A stretch of DNA of 64,000 nucleotides from the NCBI RefSeq assembly GCF_014851805.1, contig NZ_JACVAK010000003.1, forward strand, positions 457,501 through 521,500, read 5' to 3'. The stretch is from Pseudoxanthomonas sp. PXM02. Lineage in GTDB: Bacteria > Pseudomonadota > Gammaproteobacteria > Xanthomonadales > Xanthomonadaceae. Shown here in pieces: positions 35,398 to 42,708 of the stretch (position 1 is its first letter; each line of letters starts with the position of its first letter). Under the pieces are notes generated by a model. That model saw only the letters and a list, made by a program, of their open reading frames with translations, was not told the origin of the DNA and did no database searches. The translations under genes were made by a program, and so were the position numbers.

Positions 35398-36147
35398 ATG
35401 AACCGCTTCAACGGCAAGACCATCCTCGTCACCGGTGGCAGCAGCGGTATCGGCCTGGCCGCCGCCCGGGCGTTCGCCGCCGAAGGCGCCCGCGTCGTCA
35501 TCACCGGCCGCGACGCCGCCGCGCTCGAACAGGCCCGCACCTCGCTGGGCCCCGACGCCATCGCCTTGGCGAACGACGCCGGCCGCCTCGGCGAAGCGAA
35601 GGCGCTCGCCGCCGCGCTGGCCGACCGCGACCTGCGCCTGGACGCCGTGTTCCTCAACGCCGGCGTGGCGAAGTTCGCCGCCTTCCCCGATGTGGACGAG
35701 GCGCTGTGGGACCAGATCTTCGACACCAACATCAAGGGCCCGTACTTCCAGGTGCAGGCGCTGCTGCCGCGGCTCAACGCCGGCGCCTCGATCGTCATCA
35801 ACGGCTCGATCAACGCCCACATCGGCATGCCGAACAGCTCGGTGTATGCCGCGAGCAAGGCCGCGGTGATCTCGCTGGCGAAGACGCTGTCGGCCGAACT
35901 GCTGCCGCGCGGCGTGCGCGTCAACGTGCTCAGCCCGGGCCCGGTGGCCACGCCGCTGTACGGCAAGCTCGGCCTGGACGCCGCCACGCTGGACGCCACC
36001 GCGGCGCAGATCCAGACCCAGGTGCCGCTGGGCCGCTTCGGCACGCCGGACGAGATCGCCAGCACCGTGCTGCACCTGTCCTCGCCCGAATCGGCCTTCA
36101 TCATCGGCACCGAGATCATCGCCGACGGCGGTATGAGTCAACTGTAG
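35398..36147 (+). CDS. SDR-family oxidoreductase
   Basis: 249 residues of classical short-chain dehydrogenase/reductase. Cofactor motif TGGSSGIGLAAA at about 12-23, the NAG motif in FLNAGVAK, and catalytic S (NGSIN), Y and K in VYAASKAAV. The GRD segment after strand 2 suggests NADP preference. GADGGMSQL closes the fold. Substrate unknown; the LysR-SDR-hydrolase order is common in operons for detoxification of carbonyls. The stop is 99 bases before the next gene. Confidence 0.93.
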   Translation: MNRFNGKTILVTGGSSGIGLAAARAFAAEGARVVITGRDAAALEQARTSLGPDAIALANDAGRLGEAKALAAALADRDLRLDAVFLNAGVAKFAAFPDVDEALWDQIFDTNIKGPYFQVQALLPRLNAGASIVINGSINAHIGMPNSSVYAASKAAVISLAKTLSAELLPRGVRVNVLSPGPVATPLYGKLGLDAATLDATAAQIQTQVPLGRFGTPDEIASTVLHLSSPESAFIIGTEIIADGGMSQL

Positions 36148-36246
36148 GTGCCGCCCGCGCCCTCCCTGCTGGCCGGCGACCCTCCGCTTCGGCGTTGCCA
36201 ACGGAGCAGCTCCGGTCCAGCGACATCCACCCCCGAGGAGATCGTC

Positions 36247-37176
36247 ATGAACACCGTATTGCGTTCCATCCAGCAGGCGGCCGTCGCCCTGCTGGCCTGC
36301 CTGGCCCTGCAGTCGACCGCCCACGCGGCACCGGCACCCGCTATCCAGGACCACACCGCCACCGTCAATGGCGTCACCCTGCACTACCTGCAGGCCGGCC
36401 AGGGCACCGAGTCGCCGGTCGTGCTGCTGCACGGCTACGCCGAAACCAGCCACATGTGGCGCCCGCTGATGCCGAAGCTGGCCGACCGCCATGTCGTCAT
36501 CGCGCCCGACCTGCGCGGCGCCGGCACCTCGTCCAAGCCGGACGGCGGTTACGACAAGAAGACGATGGCGCAGGACATCCATGCGCTGGTGCAGTCACTG
36601 GGCTACAAAAAGATCAGGATCGTCGGCCACGACATCGGCCTGATGGTCGCCTATGCCTACGCCGCGCAGTACCCGGACGAAGTGGACAGCGTCGTGCTGA
36701 TGGATGCCTTCCTGCCGGGCGTGGGTGACTGGACCAAGGTGTGGCTGCTGCGCGACCTGTGGCATTTCCACTTCTACGGCGAAACCCCGCTGAAGCTGGT
36801 CGCCGGCCGCGAGCGCACCTACTTCGAGCACTTCTGGAACGACTTCGCCGCCGACCGCACGCACTCCATCCCGGAAGCTGACCGCCAGTTCTACGCGACC
36901 GAGTACGCCCGCCCCGGCGGCATGCGCGCCGGCTTCGAGTACTTCAAGAACTTCGAACAGGACGCGAAGGACTTCGCCGGCTTCGCCCAGACCAAGCTGA
37001 CCATGCCGATGCTGGTGCTGTCCGGCGAGAAGGCCGGCGGCCAGTTCCTGATCGACCAGGGCCGCATGGTCGACAGCAACGTCGAGGGCGTGATCATCAC
37101 GGGCTCAGGCCACTGGCTGATGGAAGAAGCGCCGGAGCAGACCATGACGGCGCTGGTGGCCTTCCTCGACCGCTAG
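36247..37176 (+). CDS. Secreted alpha/beta hydrolase, epoxide-hydrolase/dehalogenase-like
   Basis: 309 residues. Signal peptide (AVALLACLALQSTAHA). The domain has VVLLHGYAETSHMW (oxyanion HG), DLRGAGTSSKP and the nucleophile elbow V-G-H-D129-I-G: an aspartate rather than serine, as in epoxide hydrolases, haloalkane and fluoroacetate dehalogenases. The histidine lies in ITGSGHWLMEEAPEQ. The cap domain carries WHFHFYGETP and TYFEHFWNDFAADR. GAGGAG precedes the ATG. Export of such an enzyme is uncommon and suggests a role in detoxifying environmental epoxides. Confidence 0.88.
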   Translation: MNTVLRSIQQAAVALLACLALQSTAHAAPAPAIQDHTATVNGVTLHYLQAGQGTESPVVLLHGYAETSHMWRPLMPKLADRHVVIAPDLRGAGTSSKPDGGYDKKTMAQDIHALVQSLGYKKIRIVGHDIGLMVAYAYAAQYPDEVDSVVLMDAFLPGVGDWTKVWLLRDLWHFHFYGETPLKLVAGRERTYFEHFWNDFAADRTHSIPEADRQFYATEYARPGGMRAGFEYFKNFEQDAKDFAGFAQTKLTMPMLVLSGEKAGGQFLIDQGRMVDSNVEGVIITGSGHWLMEEAPEQTMTALVAFLDR

Positions 37177-37185
37177 CCGTCGGCT

Positions 37186-37204
37186 CGCCGCGTTCAACGC
37201 GGCG
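37186..37204. terminator. Bidirectional hairpin between convergent hydrolase genes
   Basis: CGCCGCG-TTCAA-CGCGGCG is a perfect 7-bp stem spanning the stop codon of the minus-strand hydrolase and lying 9 bases past the stop of the plus-strand one. Confidence 0.55.
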
Positions 37205-38246
37205 CCAGCGTCTCCCGGAAGAAGTCCACGGCGTCGGCGTTGATCTGCGCATGCAGCGCTTGGCGATCGATGCCCGGCGGGTCCACGCACAGCACGGGCA
37301 GGGCCTCGGCCATCCCCGGATTGCACGGAGCCAGGAACACGTAGTGGCCCGCCCCCACGATGCCGCGGAACGTATGCAGCCGCGGCAATGCATCACGCAC
37401 CGGCAACACGTTGTAGCCGGGCAGCAGCACGCGGTCGGCCATCGCGCCATACAGGAACACCGGCGCGTCGATCTTCTTCAGGGTGGCGGCGTCGAAGAAG
37501 ATGGCGAACGGCGCCATCACGAACCCGGCACGGATGCGCGGATCGACCGTGGCGCGCGAGACCGGCAGGCGTTCGATCACGGCGGGAACCTCCACACACA
37601 CTTCCGCGTCGGCCGGCTGCGCGGCGCAGTACGCCGCGCGGCGCGAGAAGTCCGGCGTGGCGCCGAGCAGCAGCAGGCTCGTGTAGCCGCCGGCGGAGAA
37701 GCCGGCGACACCGACGCGATCCGCATCGATGTGCGGACCCAGTTGCGGATCGGCCAGCAGCAGATCGAGCAGTGCGGACACCTGCCACGCGCGGCCGAGC
37801 AGCACGCGCTCGGTGCCGAAGCCGCTCTGGTCGCGATGGCTATCGCCGGCGTGTTCGATCGACGCGACGATGAAGCCGGCGTCGGCCAGCGTGGTCGCCA
37901 GATCATGGTGACCCAACGCGCTGCCGCCGTGGCCGTGCGAGATGAGCACAAGAGGATGGCGTCCTTCCGCGATGGGCAGGCCCGGTGTCGCTGCGACGCG
38001 ATACGGGCCCAGGTCGCTCGGCCCGGCGTTGGCGGAGGCCATGGCCGGATAGAACACCATGGCCGGCATCGTGGTGCCGGTGGTGGTTTCGTGGACATCG
38101 CGGAAGGCGATGCCATTCGCTGCGAGGGCCGGCGCACACACCAGCGCCATCAGCGCCATCAGCGCCATCAGCGCCATCAGCGCCATCAGCGCCATCAGCG
38201 GCATCAGCGGCATCAGCGGCAACAGGATGGATTTCAGCAGCTTCAT
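37194..38246 (-). CDS. Secreted alpha/beta hydrolase with a 9-bp-repeat signal peptide
   Basis: 350 residues. The start at ATG 38246 is chosen because TTGGAG lies six bases upstream (a TTG four codons earlier is in frame). The signal sequence MKLLKSILLP is followed by two LMP and six LMA tripeptides, encoded by the tandem repeat at 38142-38222, and then ALVCAPALAA. The mature enzyme is a dienelactone-hydrolase or PAF-acetylhydrolase-like esterase: LVLISHGHGGS, nucleophile GFSAGGYTS and the late GAGHYVFL with its histidine. Six cysteines suggest disulfides in the periplasm. Repeat changes would alter only the hydrophobic core length. Confidence 0.87.
   Translation of the reverse strand: MKLLKSILLPLMPLMPLMALMALMALMALMALMALVCAPALAANGIAFRDVHETTTGTTMPAMVFYPAMASANAGPSDLGPYRVAATPGLPIAEGRHPLVLISHGHGGSALGHHDLATTLADAGFIVASIEHAGDSHRDQSGFGTERVLLGRAWQVSALLDLLLADPQLGPHIDADRVGVAGFSAGGYTSLLLLGATPDFSRRAAYCAAQPADAEVCVEVPAVIERLPVSRATVDPRIRAGFVMAPFAIFFDAATLKKIDAPVFLYGAMADRVLLPGYNVLPVRDALPRLHTFRGIVGAGHYVFLAPCNPGMAEALPVLCVDPPGIDRQALHAQINADAVDFFRETLAPR
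38142..38222. repeat. 9-bp tandem repeat (CAGCGCCAT units) within a signal-peptide coding region
   Basis: Six perfect copies of CAGCGCCAT (38142-38195) are followed by two of CAGCGGCAT and one CAGCGGCAA. On the coding strand they give (LMA)6 and (LMP)2. The unit is a multiple of three, so gain or loss of copies keeps the frame and changes the length of the signal-peptide core by three residues per unit. Confidence 0.95.
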
Positions 38247-38328
38247 CGGCAACTCCAACGGGTGTCGGTTCTGCGATGCGGGAACGGCGCGAAGCGTTTA
38301 AGGCGGCCCGGTCAGCGCGTGGTCGATG

Positions 38329-38679
38329 CTACTCGGCGACCAGGGTAAGCGCGATCGGCTTGCCGGCGCGCAGCACGACCAGTGCCACCTTGTCGCCCGG
38401 CTTCACCTTGCCCATGGCGGCGAAGAACTTCCGCGCCGAGCTGCCCACCAGCGGCGTGCCGTTGAGCTGTTGCAGCACGTCGCCGGCCTTCATGCCGGCA
38501 CGCTCGGCGGCGGACGCCGGCGCGACGCTCTTGACGACGACCTGCTTGATGTCGGCGTCCAGCAGCTTGCGGTCGAACTTCGCATCGACGGTGAAGCCGA
38601 GCTTGCCCTGCGCGGCGTGGGCGGAGAACACCAGCAACGTAGCGAGAAGGAAAGCCGTGAGGCGAAGGATCGGGCGCAT
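38329..38679 (-). CDS. PDZ-domain periplasmic protein
   Basis: 116 residues. Signal peptide (LRLTAFLLATLLVFSAHA) followed by one PDZ domain: GKLGFTVDAKF, then VKSVAPASAAERAGMKAGDVLQQLNGTPLVGSSARKFFAAMGKVKPGDKVALVVLRAGKPIALTLVAE. No protease or other catalytic domain is attached, so it may be an adaptor that binds C-termini of periplasmic or secreted partners. GGAG precedes the ATG at 38679; it lies 21 bases downstream of the adjacent secreted-protein gene. Confidence 0.9.
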   Translation of the reverse strand: MRPILRLTAFLLATLLVFSAHAAQGKLGFTVDAKFDRKLLDADIKQVVVKSVAPASAAERAGMKAGDVLQQLNGTPLVGSSARKFFAAMGKVKPGDKVALVVLRAGKPIALTLVAE

Positions 38680-38700
38680 GGTGTCTCCGGGGCTCCGCAC

Positions 38701-39111
38701 TCAGCGCGGCGAAAGCTTGGGTATCGCGGTGCGCGTGGGCGGCGAGGACTCCACATCCCCCGCCAACGGACATCTCATCTCGCCGACGATGCGTCGGCCT
38801 TCGATGGTCAGCACCACATGGCCCTTCTGGCCCTTCAGGGTGAAAGGCGGCATGACGCCCGGGTCATCCGATCCGGGATGAACGACGTCGATGTCGATGT
38901 CCTTCTCGCTGAACCGGTTGACCTGAAACGGCACGACGCGTTTGCCGCGCGGGCTGTTGATCTGGATCATCGCCAGCTCCCCGTAGCCGATGAGTTCGAA
39001 TTCGTAGGTTCCCGAAGCATCGGCCGCATCGATAACGCACATCGTGTTGGTGGCCAGCGCACTGCCAGGAACCAGCAGGAGAAGAATCAGGCAATGCAGG
39101 GGGCGACTCAT
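38701..39111 (-). CDS. Hypothetical secreted protein
   Basis: 136 residues. The ATG at 39111 has AAGGAG eight to nine bases upstream. Signal peptide (LHCLILLLLVPGSALA) then a domain with two cysteines (TMCVID and EMRCPL), rich in beta strands (YEFELIGYGELAMIQINSPRGKRVVPFQVN). No known family. It is followed by the PDZ gene, so the two may function together in the periplasm. Confidence 0.65.
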   Translation of the reverse strand: MSRPLHCLILLLLVPGSALATNTMCVIDAADASGTYEFELIGYGELAMIQINSPRGKRVVPFQVNRFSEKDIDIDVVHPGSDDPGVMPPFTLKGQKGHVVLTIEGRRIVGEMRCPLAGDVESSPPTRTAIPKLSPR

Positions 39112-39141
39112 CCAGAGACTCCTTGTCGTGGCGGGCGAAGA

Positions 39142-39720
39142 TCAGGGCGTTGTCAGTACGACATCGCGAAGGTAGGCCTCGGCGTCTTCCGCAAGATGGG
39201 GATGGCGCGTCACGCCACGGTGCGAATACATGATGGTCACACCGATGGAAGGGTCGGCCGGGTGACGACAGTAGAGTCCATGCAGCTCCAGGAACAGCGG
39301 CACTGTCGCACCTCTCGCTGCCCTGTCCTCCGACGTGGCTGTGTACCGCACGCAGGGATACGGCCGCTCGTTGGAATACTTGACCGATTGCTCCAGCAGT
39401 CTGTAGCGATCCGGGTTGGCTGGATCGCCGTCTTTGGCGACGGCTTGCTCGATCAACGCTTCATACTCTTCCGGAGAGTCTGCGGGCCCCATGCGGGACA
39501 GCAGAGCGGCCACCGCGAACGAGTTGTCGGCCTCGCCACGCGCGAGTGCGATGGCGGTATCGGAACGGCGTTGCACCTGCCACCCTGCTCCAGCCGGCAC
39601 ACTCAGTGACATGTAAGGAGTAGTGATCCGCTCGCCGGATGCGACCTCCTCCGCATGGGCCGTGAACCCTGACGTGGCTGCGCCCGCCAGTAGCATGAGG
39701 AGGAGTCCTTTCGTTTTCAT
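39142..39720 (-). CDS. Hypothetical secreted protein
   Basis: 192 residues. Signal peptide (GLLLMLLAGAATSGFTAHA), then a mixed domain beginning TTPYMSLSVPAGAGWQVQRRSDTAIALAR, which resembles the DUF of secreted lipoprotein-like PsbP/TonB-adjacent proteins but not close enough to name. Two cysteines (YPCVRY and LYCRHP) may form a disulfide. It is the first of a series of small exported proteins in the same orientation. Confidence 0.62.
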   Translation of the reverse strand: MKTKGLLLMLLAGAATSGFTAHAEEVASGERITTPYMSLSVPAGAGWQVQRRSDTAIALARGEADNSFAVAALLSRMGPADSPEEYEALIEQAVAKDGDPANPDRYRLLEQSVKYSNERPYPCVRYTATSEDRAARGATVPLFLELHGLYCRHPADPSIGVTIMYSHRGVTRHPHLAEDAEAYLRDVVLTTP

Positions 39721-39794
39721 TGCATCAGTCCTTCAAGCGGCTGGAGCGATGGTCTGTCGGTCTGCGGGCCATCTATGTCATCGAGCCTGCTCCT

Positions 39795-40163
39795 TCATGA
39801 TGACACCAGTGTCTGTGCCGCCCCGTTGCTGGCGCCGATCTCGCCGAGGGTGGTGAGGTCGATGCCCTCGATGCAGGCAAGGTTGTAGCCGTACTCGGTG
39901 GGTACGCTGCGGCGCTGGTGATGGGTGTAAATGCCGCAGACGCTGCAGAACCAATGCTTGGCGATCCTGGTATTCCACTGGTAGAGGCTGAGCTTGTCCT
40001 CGCCGCGGGTGATGCGCAGGCGGTCGAGGGTGACGCCGGCCATGATGGCGCCGCGACGGCTGCACATGGAGCAGTTGCAGCGCCGGATGTTCCGGTGGCC
40101 GTCGATGAGATCGACTTCGAACTCGACGGCCTTGCAGTGGCAGGTGCCTTTGACGGTGTGCAT
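39795..40163 (-). CDS. GFA/CENP-V-type zinc protein
   Basis: 122 residues of the glutathione-dependent formaldehyde-activating (GFA) family. The zinc cysteines are GTCHCKAVEFEV, CNCSMCSRRGA and CSVCGIYTHH, in the order and spacing of the fold. Despite the family name, most members have no proven S-hydroxymethylglutathione activity and bind other ligands. GGAGA lies upstream of the ATG at 40163. It is cytoplasmic, 14 bases after a lipoprotein gene. Confidence 0.92.
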   Translation of the reverse strand: MHTVKGTCHCKAVEFEVDLIDGHRNIRRCNCSMCSRRGAIMAGVTLDRLRITRGEDKLSLYQWNTRIAKHWFCSVCGIYTHHQRRSVPTEYGYNLACIEGIDLTTLGEIGASNGAAQTLVSS

Positions 40164-40177
40164 CACGCTTCGTCTCC

Positions 40178-40525
40178 CTACAGCATGAGGTGTTCTTGGA
40201 TGAACTGGCCGTCCGCACTGTATTCGGTCAGGTTCTGGGCGCCTATCCGATAGAGGCATTTTCCGGTCTTCCGGTCCGCATAAACGCTGTTCACCAGCAC
40301 GCTGATGTGGCCATCCTTGTTGTGGCGAAGGCTGATGCCGCACTGATGTTCGCCTTCGCAGCGACCGCCGTAGCGGGCGAGTGCGTCGGCCAGCGCCGCT
40401 TTCTCGGCCGTACTCAGCGTGTTCTCGTTCGGCCGACTGCCACACGCCGGCAAAGGCTTGGGCGGGCCACAGCCGATGAGGGCGATCAACACGAGCGAGG
40501 CGGGAAGGAAGCGGAGATGCGCCAT
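40178..40525 (-). CDS. Hypothetical lipoprotein
   Basis: 115 residues. ATG 40525 gives MAHLRFLPASLVLIALIGC, a signal with lipobox L-I-G-C. The mature domain has four further cysteines (LPAC, GRCEGEHQC and KCLYRIG) and looks like a small disulfide-rich fold. No family recognised. Probably cotranscribed with the GFA gene, which starts 14 bases beyond its stop. Confidence 0.65.
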   Translation of the reverse strand: MAHLRFLPASLVLIALIGCGPPKPLPACGSRPNENTLSTAEKAALADALARYGGRCEGEHQCGISLRHNKDGHISVLVNSVYADRKTGKCLYRIGAQNLTEYSADGQFIQEHLML

Positions 40526-40584
40526 ATCGGTGCCTTGCCTCGCGACGACGTGAAGGGGTTCTGGGATGCGGGCCATCGCCACTA

Positions 40585-41025
40585 TCAGGCGCGCCATTCC
40601 CAGACGTCGCCGGCATCGGCGTCGTGGGCCACGCCGACGCGGCTGAAGCCGAGGCGGTGGAGGATGCGGGTGGAGGCGTTCTCTTCCATCAGCGTGTACG
40701 CCTTGAGTCCGATATCGGGTGTGTGGGCGCGCGCCAGGGCGACCAGCGCGGCGGCGGTCTGCGTGGCGTAGCCGCGGCCCTGTTCGTCATCGAGCGTGTA
40801 GTAGGCGATCTCGACCACGCCATCCTGCGGCGAACCTACGAACGCACCACCACCTACGCCACGCCCATCGACCACGGCGACATAGCCGATCCATGGCGGC
40901 ACGAAGCCGACGCGCTGGTACAACGTCGCCGTGCCCTGGCAATTGGTGGTAAGGGCGTCGGGCATGTGGGTGAGCGGTGGCGCGGGCGTACCGGTGGCGT
41001 CGCAGGGGCTGAGGGAGAAGGTCAT
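40585..41025 (-). CDS. GNAT-family N-acetyltransferase
   Basis: 146 residues. The acetyl-CoA binding loop is EIAYYTLDDEQGRGYATQTAAALVALA with the QGRGYAT motif, followed by YTLMEENASTRILHRLGFSRVG, the standard end of RimJ/RimL-type GNAT domains. The N-terminus begins with MTFSLSPCDATGTPAPPLTHMP. It acetylates an unknown amine or protein N-terminus. The ATG at 41025 is used. It ends a long co-directional run of minus-strand genes. Confidence 0.88.
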   Translation of the reverse strand: MTFSLSPCDATGTPAPPLTHMPDALTTNCQGTATLYQRVGFVPPWIGYVAVVDGRGVGGGAFVGSPQDGVVEIAYYTLDDEQGRGYATQTAAALVALARAHTPDIGLKAYTLMEENASTRILHRLGFSRVGVAHDADAGDVWEWRA

Positions 41026-41101
41026 TGAGTGCACTCTCTGCGTTGCCTGGTCAGATGGCGATGTCTGTTTACGCTTGGCGAGGACATTGAACGACTGAAT
41101 C

Positions 41102-41124
41102 AAACCGAGCCGCTAAGCGGGTTT
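41102..41124 (-). terminator. Possible terminator between the accessory island and the GNAT gene
   Basis: AAACC and GGTTT flank an inner CCGC/GCGG hairpin (AAACCGAGCCGCTAAGCGG followed by GTTT). On the minus strand it follows the unknown gene at 41153-41668 and ends with GGTTTGATT. Confidence 0.4.
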
Positions 41125-41152
41125 GAGTTGCACGAACTTTCGGATCACTGCC

Positions 41153-41668
41153 TCACGGCTTGCTGAACATGCGAACGAGGTAGCTCTTACTCCAGTACGC
41201 CGCGAGGCGGGGAGCACTGAGAAAGAGGCTCTCCGAAGCCTCCGGGTTGCTCCGTTCGATCTCGGACCAGACGGATCGTGGCGCAACATAGAGCGAATAG
41301 CCGTCTCCATAAGACGGACGAAACTGCCGCAGTTCGTATTCGGGCTGTACAGCCTGATTGATGCTGAGAAGGAGATTCTCTTGTGTAGCCCGGGACAAAA
41401 TTTGGGCGCAGAATGGCCGCTTGCCTGTGACCATGAGTTCGCAACTCGTGGCGGTTACACGGCCCAAGGTGAGATATCCATCCGGCAGGAAATCTGCAAT
41501 GGCTTCGACGATATCGAGGGGCCCAGCCTTCCAATCGATGACAGCGCAGTTATCCGCCTCACCGAACATAGCGATGGCTTCTTCGTTGCCCTCCAGTACT
41601 CGGTGAAGAAGAGATTTCTTCATGATGCGCGACCCAACGCTTGATTTAGTCATCGGTCGGGGGATCAT
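41153..41668 (-). CDS. Unknown gene downstream of the retron RT
   Basis: 171 residues from the ATG at 41668; internal ATG codons (about 41653 and 41623) are also possible starts. Codon usage is less GC-biased than the flanking core genes and closer to the retron genes. No recognisable catalytic motif, signal or membrane segment. The sequence has an acidic N-terminal half (VLEGNEEAIAMFGEADNCAVIDWKAGPLDIVEAIADFL) and an aromatic-rich end (PSYGDGYSLYVAPRSVW). It follows the RT by 110 bases on the same strand, so it might belong to the island or be an immunity-like orphan. Confidence 0.55.
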   Translation of the reverse strand: MIPRPMTKSSVGSRIMKKSLLHRVLEGNEEAIAMFGEADNCAVIDWKAGPLDIVEAIADFLPDGYLTLGRVTATSCELMVTGKRPFCAQILSRATQENLLLSINQAVQPEYELRQFRPSYGDGYSLYVAPRSVWSEIERSNPEASESLFLSAPRLAAYWSKSYLVRMFSKP

Positions 41669-41778
41669 GCGAACACGAACCCATCGGCACTCGAGGTGTG
41701 CGATGTTGGGGACTCCAATGCAGGATCTAATTCGTCGATTCTAGGCACGTATCGCGTCTGTACAGTGAGTTTGTTCTC

Positions 41779-42708
41779 TCAAGAAGGAAGAACATCTCTC
41801 ACCCTATCTCCAAACGTGGCAATGAGGACGTCCCGAAACAGAGGCTCAATAGAGATAACGAAAGCTACTTCTCCTCTGAGTCGCTCCACCTTCTTTAGAT
41901 CGAGAGTCCCCCGTAAATAGTTGTCCACACCGGCTCTCACACCTCGCTTTCTGGCTCTCCCCACTGTCACTCCACCGCCATTAGAAAGCGTCAAACCTGT
42001 AACCCGCATCGCTGCGCCGCGTGAGCAGAAAGTGCGCTTCTTCTCATTGACTACTAACTTAGGAGCATTCAACTCGCGACATGTCTCGCGAAATCCAAGC
42101 TCCATCTTTGACAATGAAGACGCGTCCGGGCCGGAGAAAGTCACGTCATCAGAAAAGCGAGTGTAAGAAATTCCAAGCTCTCGCGCTAAACGACTTACGA
42201 TGCCATCAAATTCGAACATCACAGCGTTAGATAAAAATGGCGATGACGGCGCCCCGATGCAGAGACCGAGCAGACTACTTCCCGGAGGCCTCCATAGACA
42301 TGACCCAACTACAAGAAGAATGTCATCTTGAGAAAACCCATTCTGTGTCTCCCCTGAAAGCGCTTTCCTTATCGCAGAATCGTCTATCGATGGAAAAAAG
42401 TTCTCAAAGTCAAACTTCAGCAGATATTTCTGCCCTGCATGAGGAATCGCATTATTTATGAGCTTTGATCCCGGTACGTATGCAGTCGCAGACTCGTGAA
42501 CTGGCAGGCGCGAACTTAGCGCCGCAACTATAGCTCTCTGGACCGCTTTCACTTCTCTTGCTGGCTGAGCAACGATTCTCTTCCCGCCGCGCTTCTTGTC
42601 GATGGAGAATACTTTGTAGCGATGTCTAGCCGTTTCAGAAATTCTGATCACTGCCTGCCTGGAGAGGCCGGTCTGAGCAACCACGAAGCTCAGAAGGTCG
42701 CCATTCAT
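41779..42708 (-). CDS. Retron reverse transcriptase (St85/Ec86 type)
   Basis: 309 residues, the length of the compact retron RTs. It copies the msd part of the adjacent ncRNA into DNA. Retron signatures are visible: NAIPH at 86-90 (the NAxxH element), D100 in FDFENFFPS as first catalytic aspartate, GAPSSP at 152-157, F-S-D-D at 185-188 in YTRFSDDVTFSG as catalytic pair, and VTG at 236-238 (RVTGLTLS), the motif that binds the retron RNA. The region 45-100 aligns well with Ec86 RT (REVKAVQ, INNAIPH, KFDFENFFPS against RELKALQ, LNNATPH, NIDLEDFFPS). The start overlaps the effector stop (ATGA), so translation is coupled. The tyrosine of YxDD is Phe here. Confidence 0.95.
   Translation of the reverse strand: MNGDLLSFVVAQTGLSRQAVIRISETARHRYKVFSIDKKRGGKRIVAQPAREVKAVQRAIVAALSSRLPVHESATAYVPGSKLINNAIPHAGQKYLLKFDFENFFPSIDDSAIRKALSGETQNGFSQDDILLVVGSCLWRPPGSSLLGLCIGAPSSPFLSNAVMFEFDGIVSRLARELGISYTRFSDDVTFSGPDASSLSKMELGFRETCRELNAPKLVVNEKKRTFCSRGAAMRVTGLTLSNGGGVTVGRARKRGVRAGVDNYLRGTLDLKKVERLRGEVAFVISIEPLFRDVLIATFGDRVRDVLPS

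Noticed and set aside
34372-36582. A 736-codon minus-strand frame including LysR 3 and extending over the SDR gene.
   Set aside because: Only the part from ATG 35292 is LysR; the extension is antisense to the SDR gene and not conserved-looking.
38142-38222. Tandem repeat considered as a CRISPR-like array.
   Set aside because: The units are 9 bp, directly adjacent without spacers and in frame within a gene.
41779-42708. Reverse transcriptase considered as group II intron, DGR or Abi-type RT.
   Set aside because: NAIPH and VTG motifs, short length, the NDT-like effector and the upstream msr-msd point to a retron. No maturase domain, domain V RNA or template repeat was seen.
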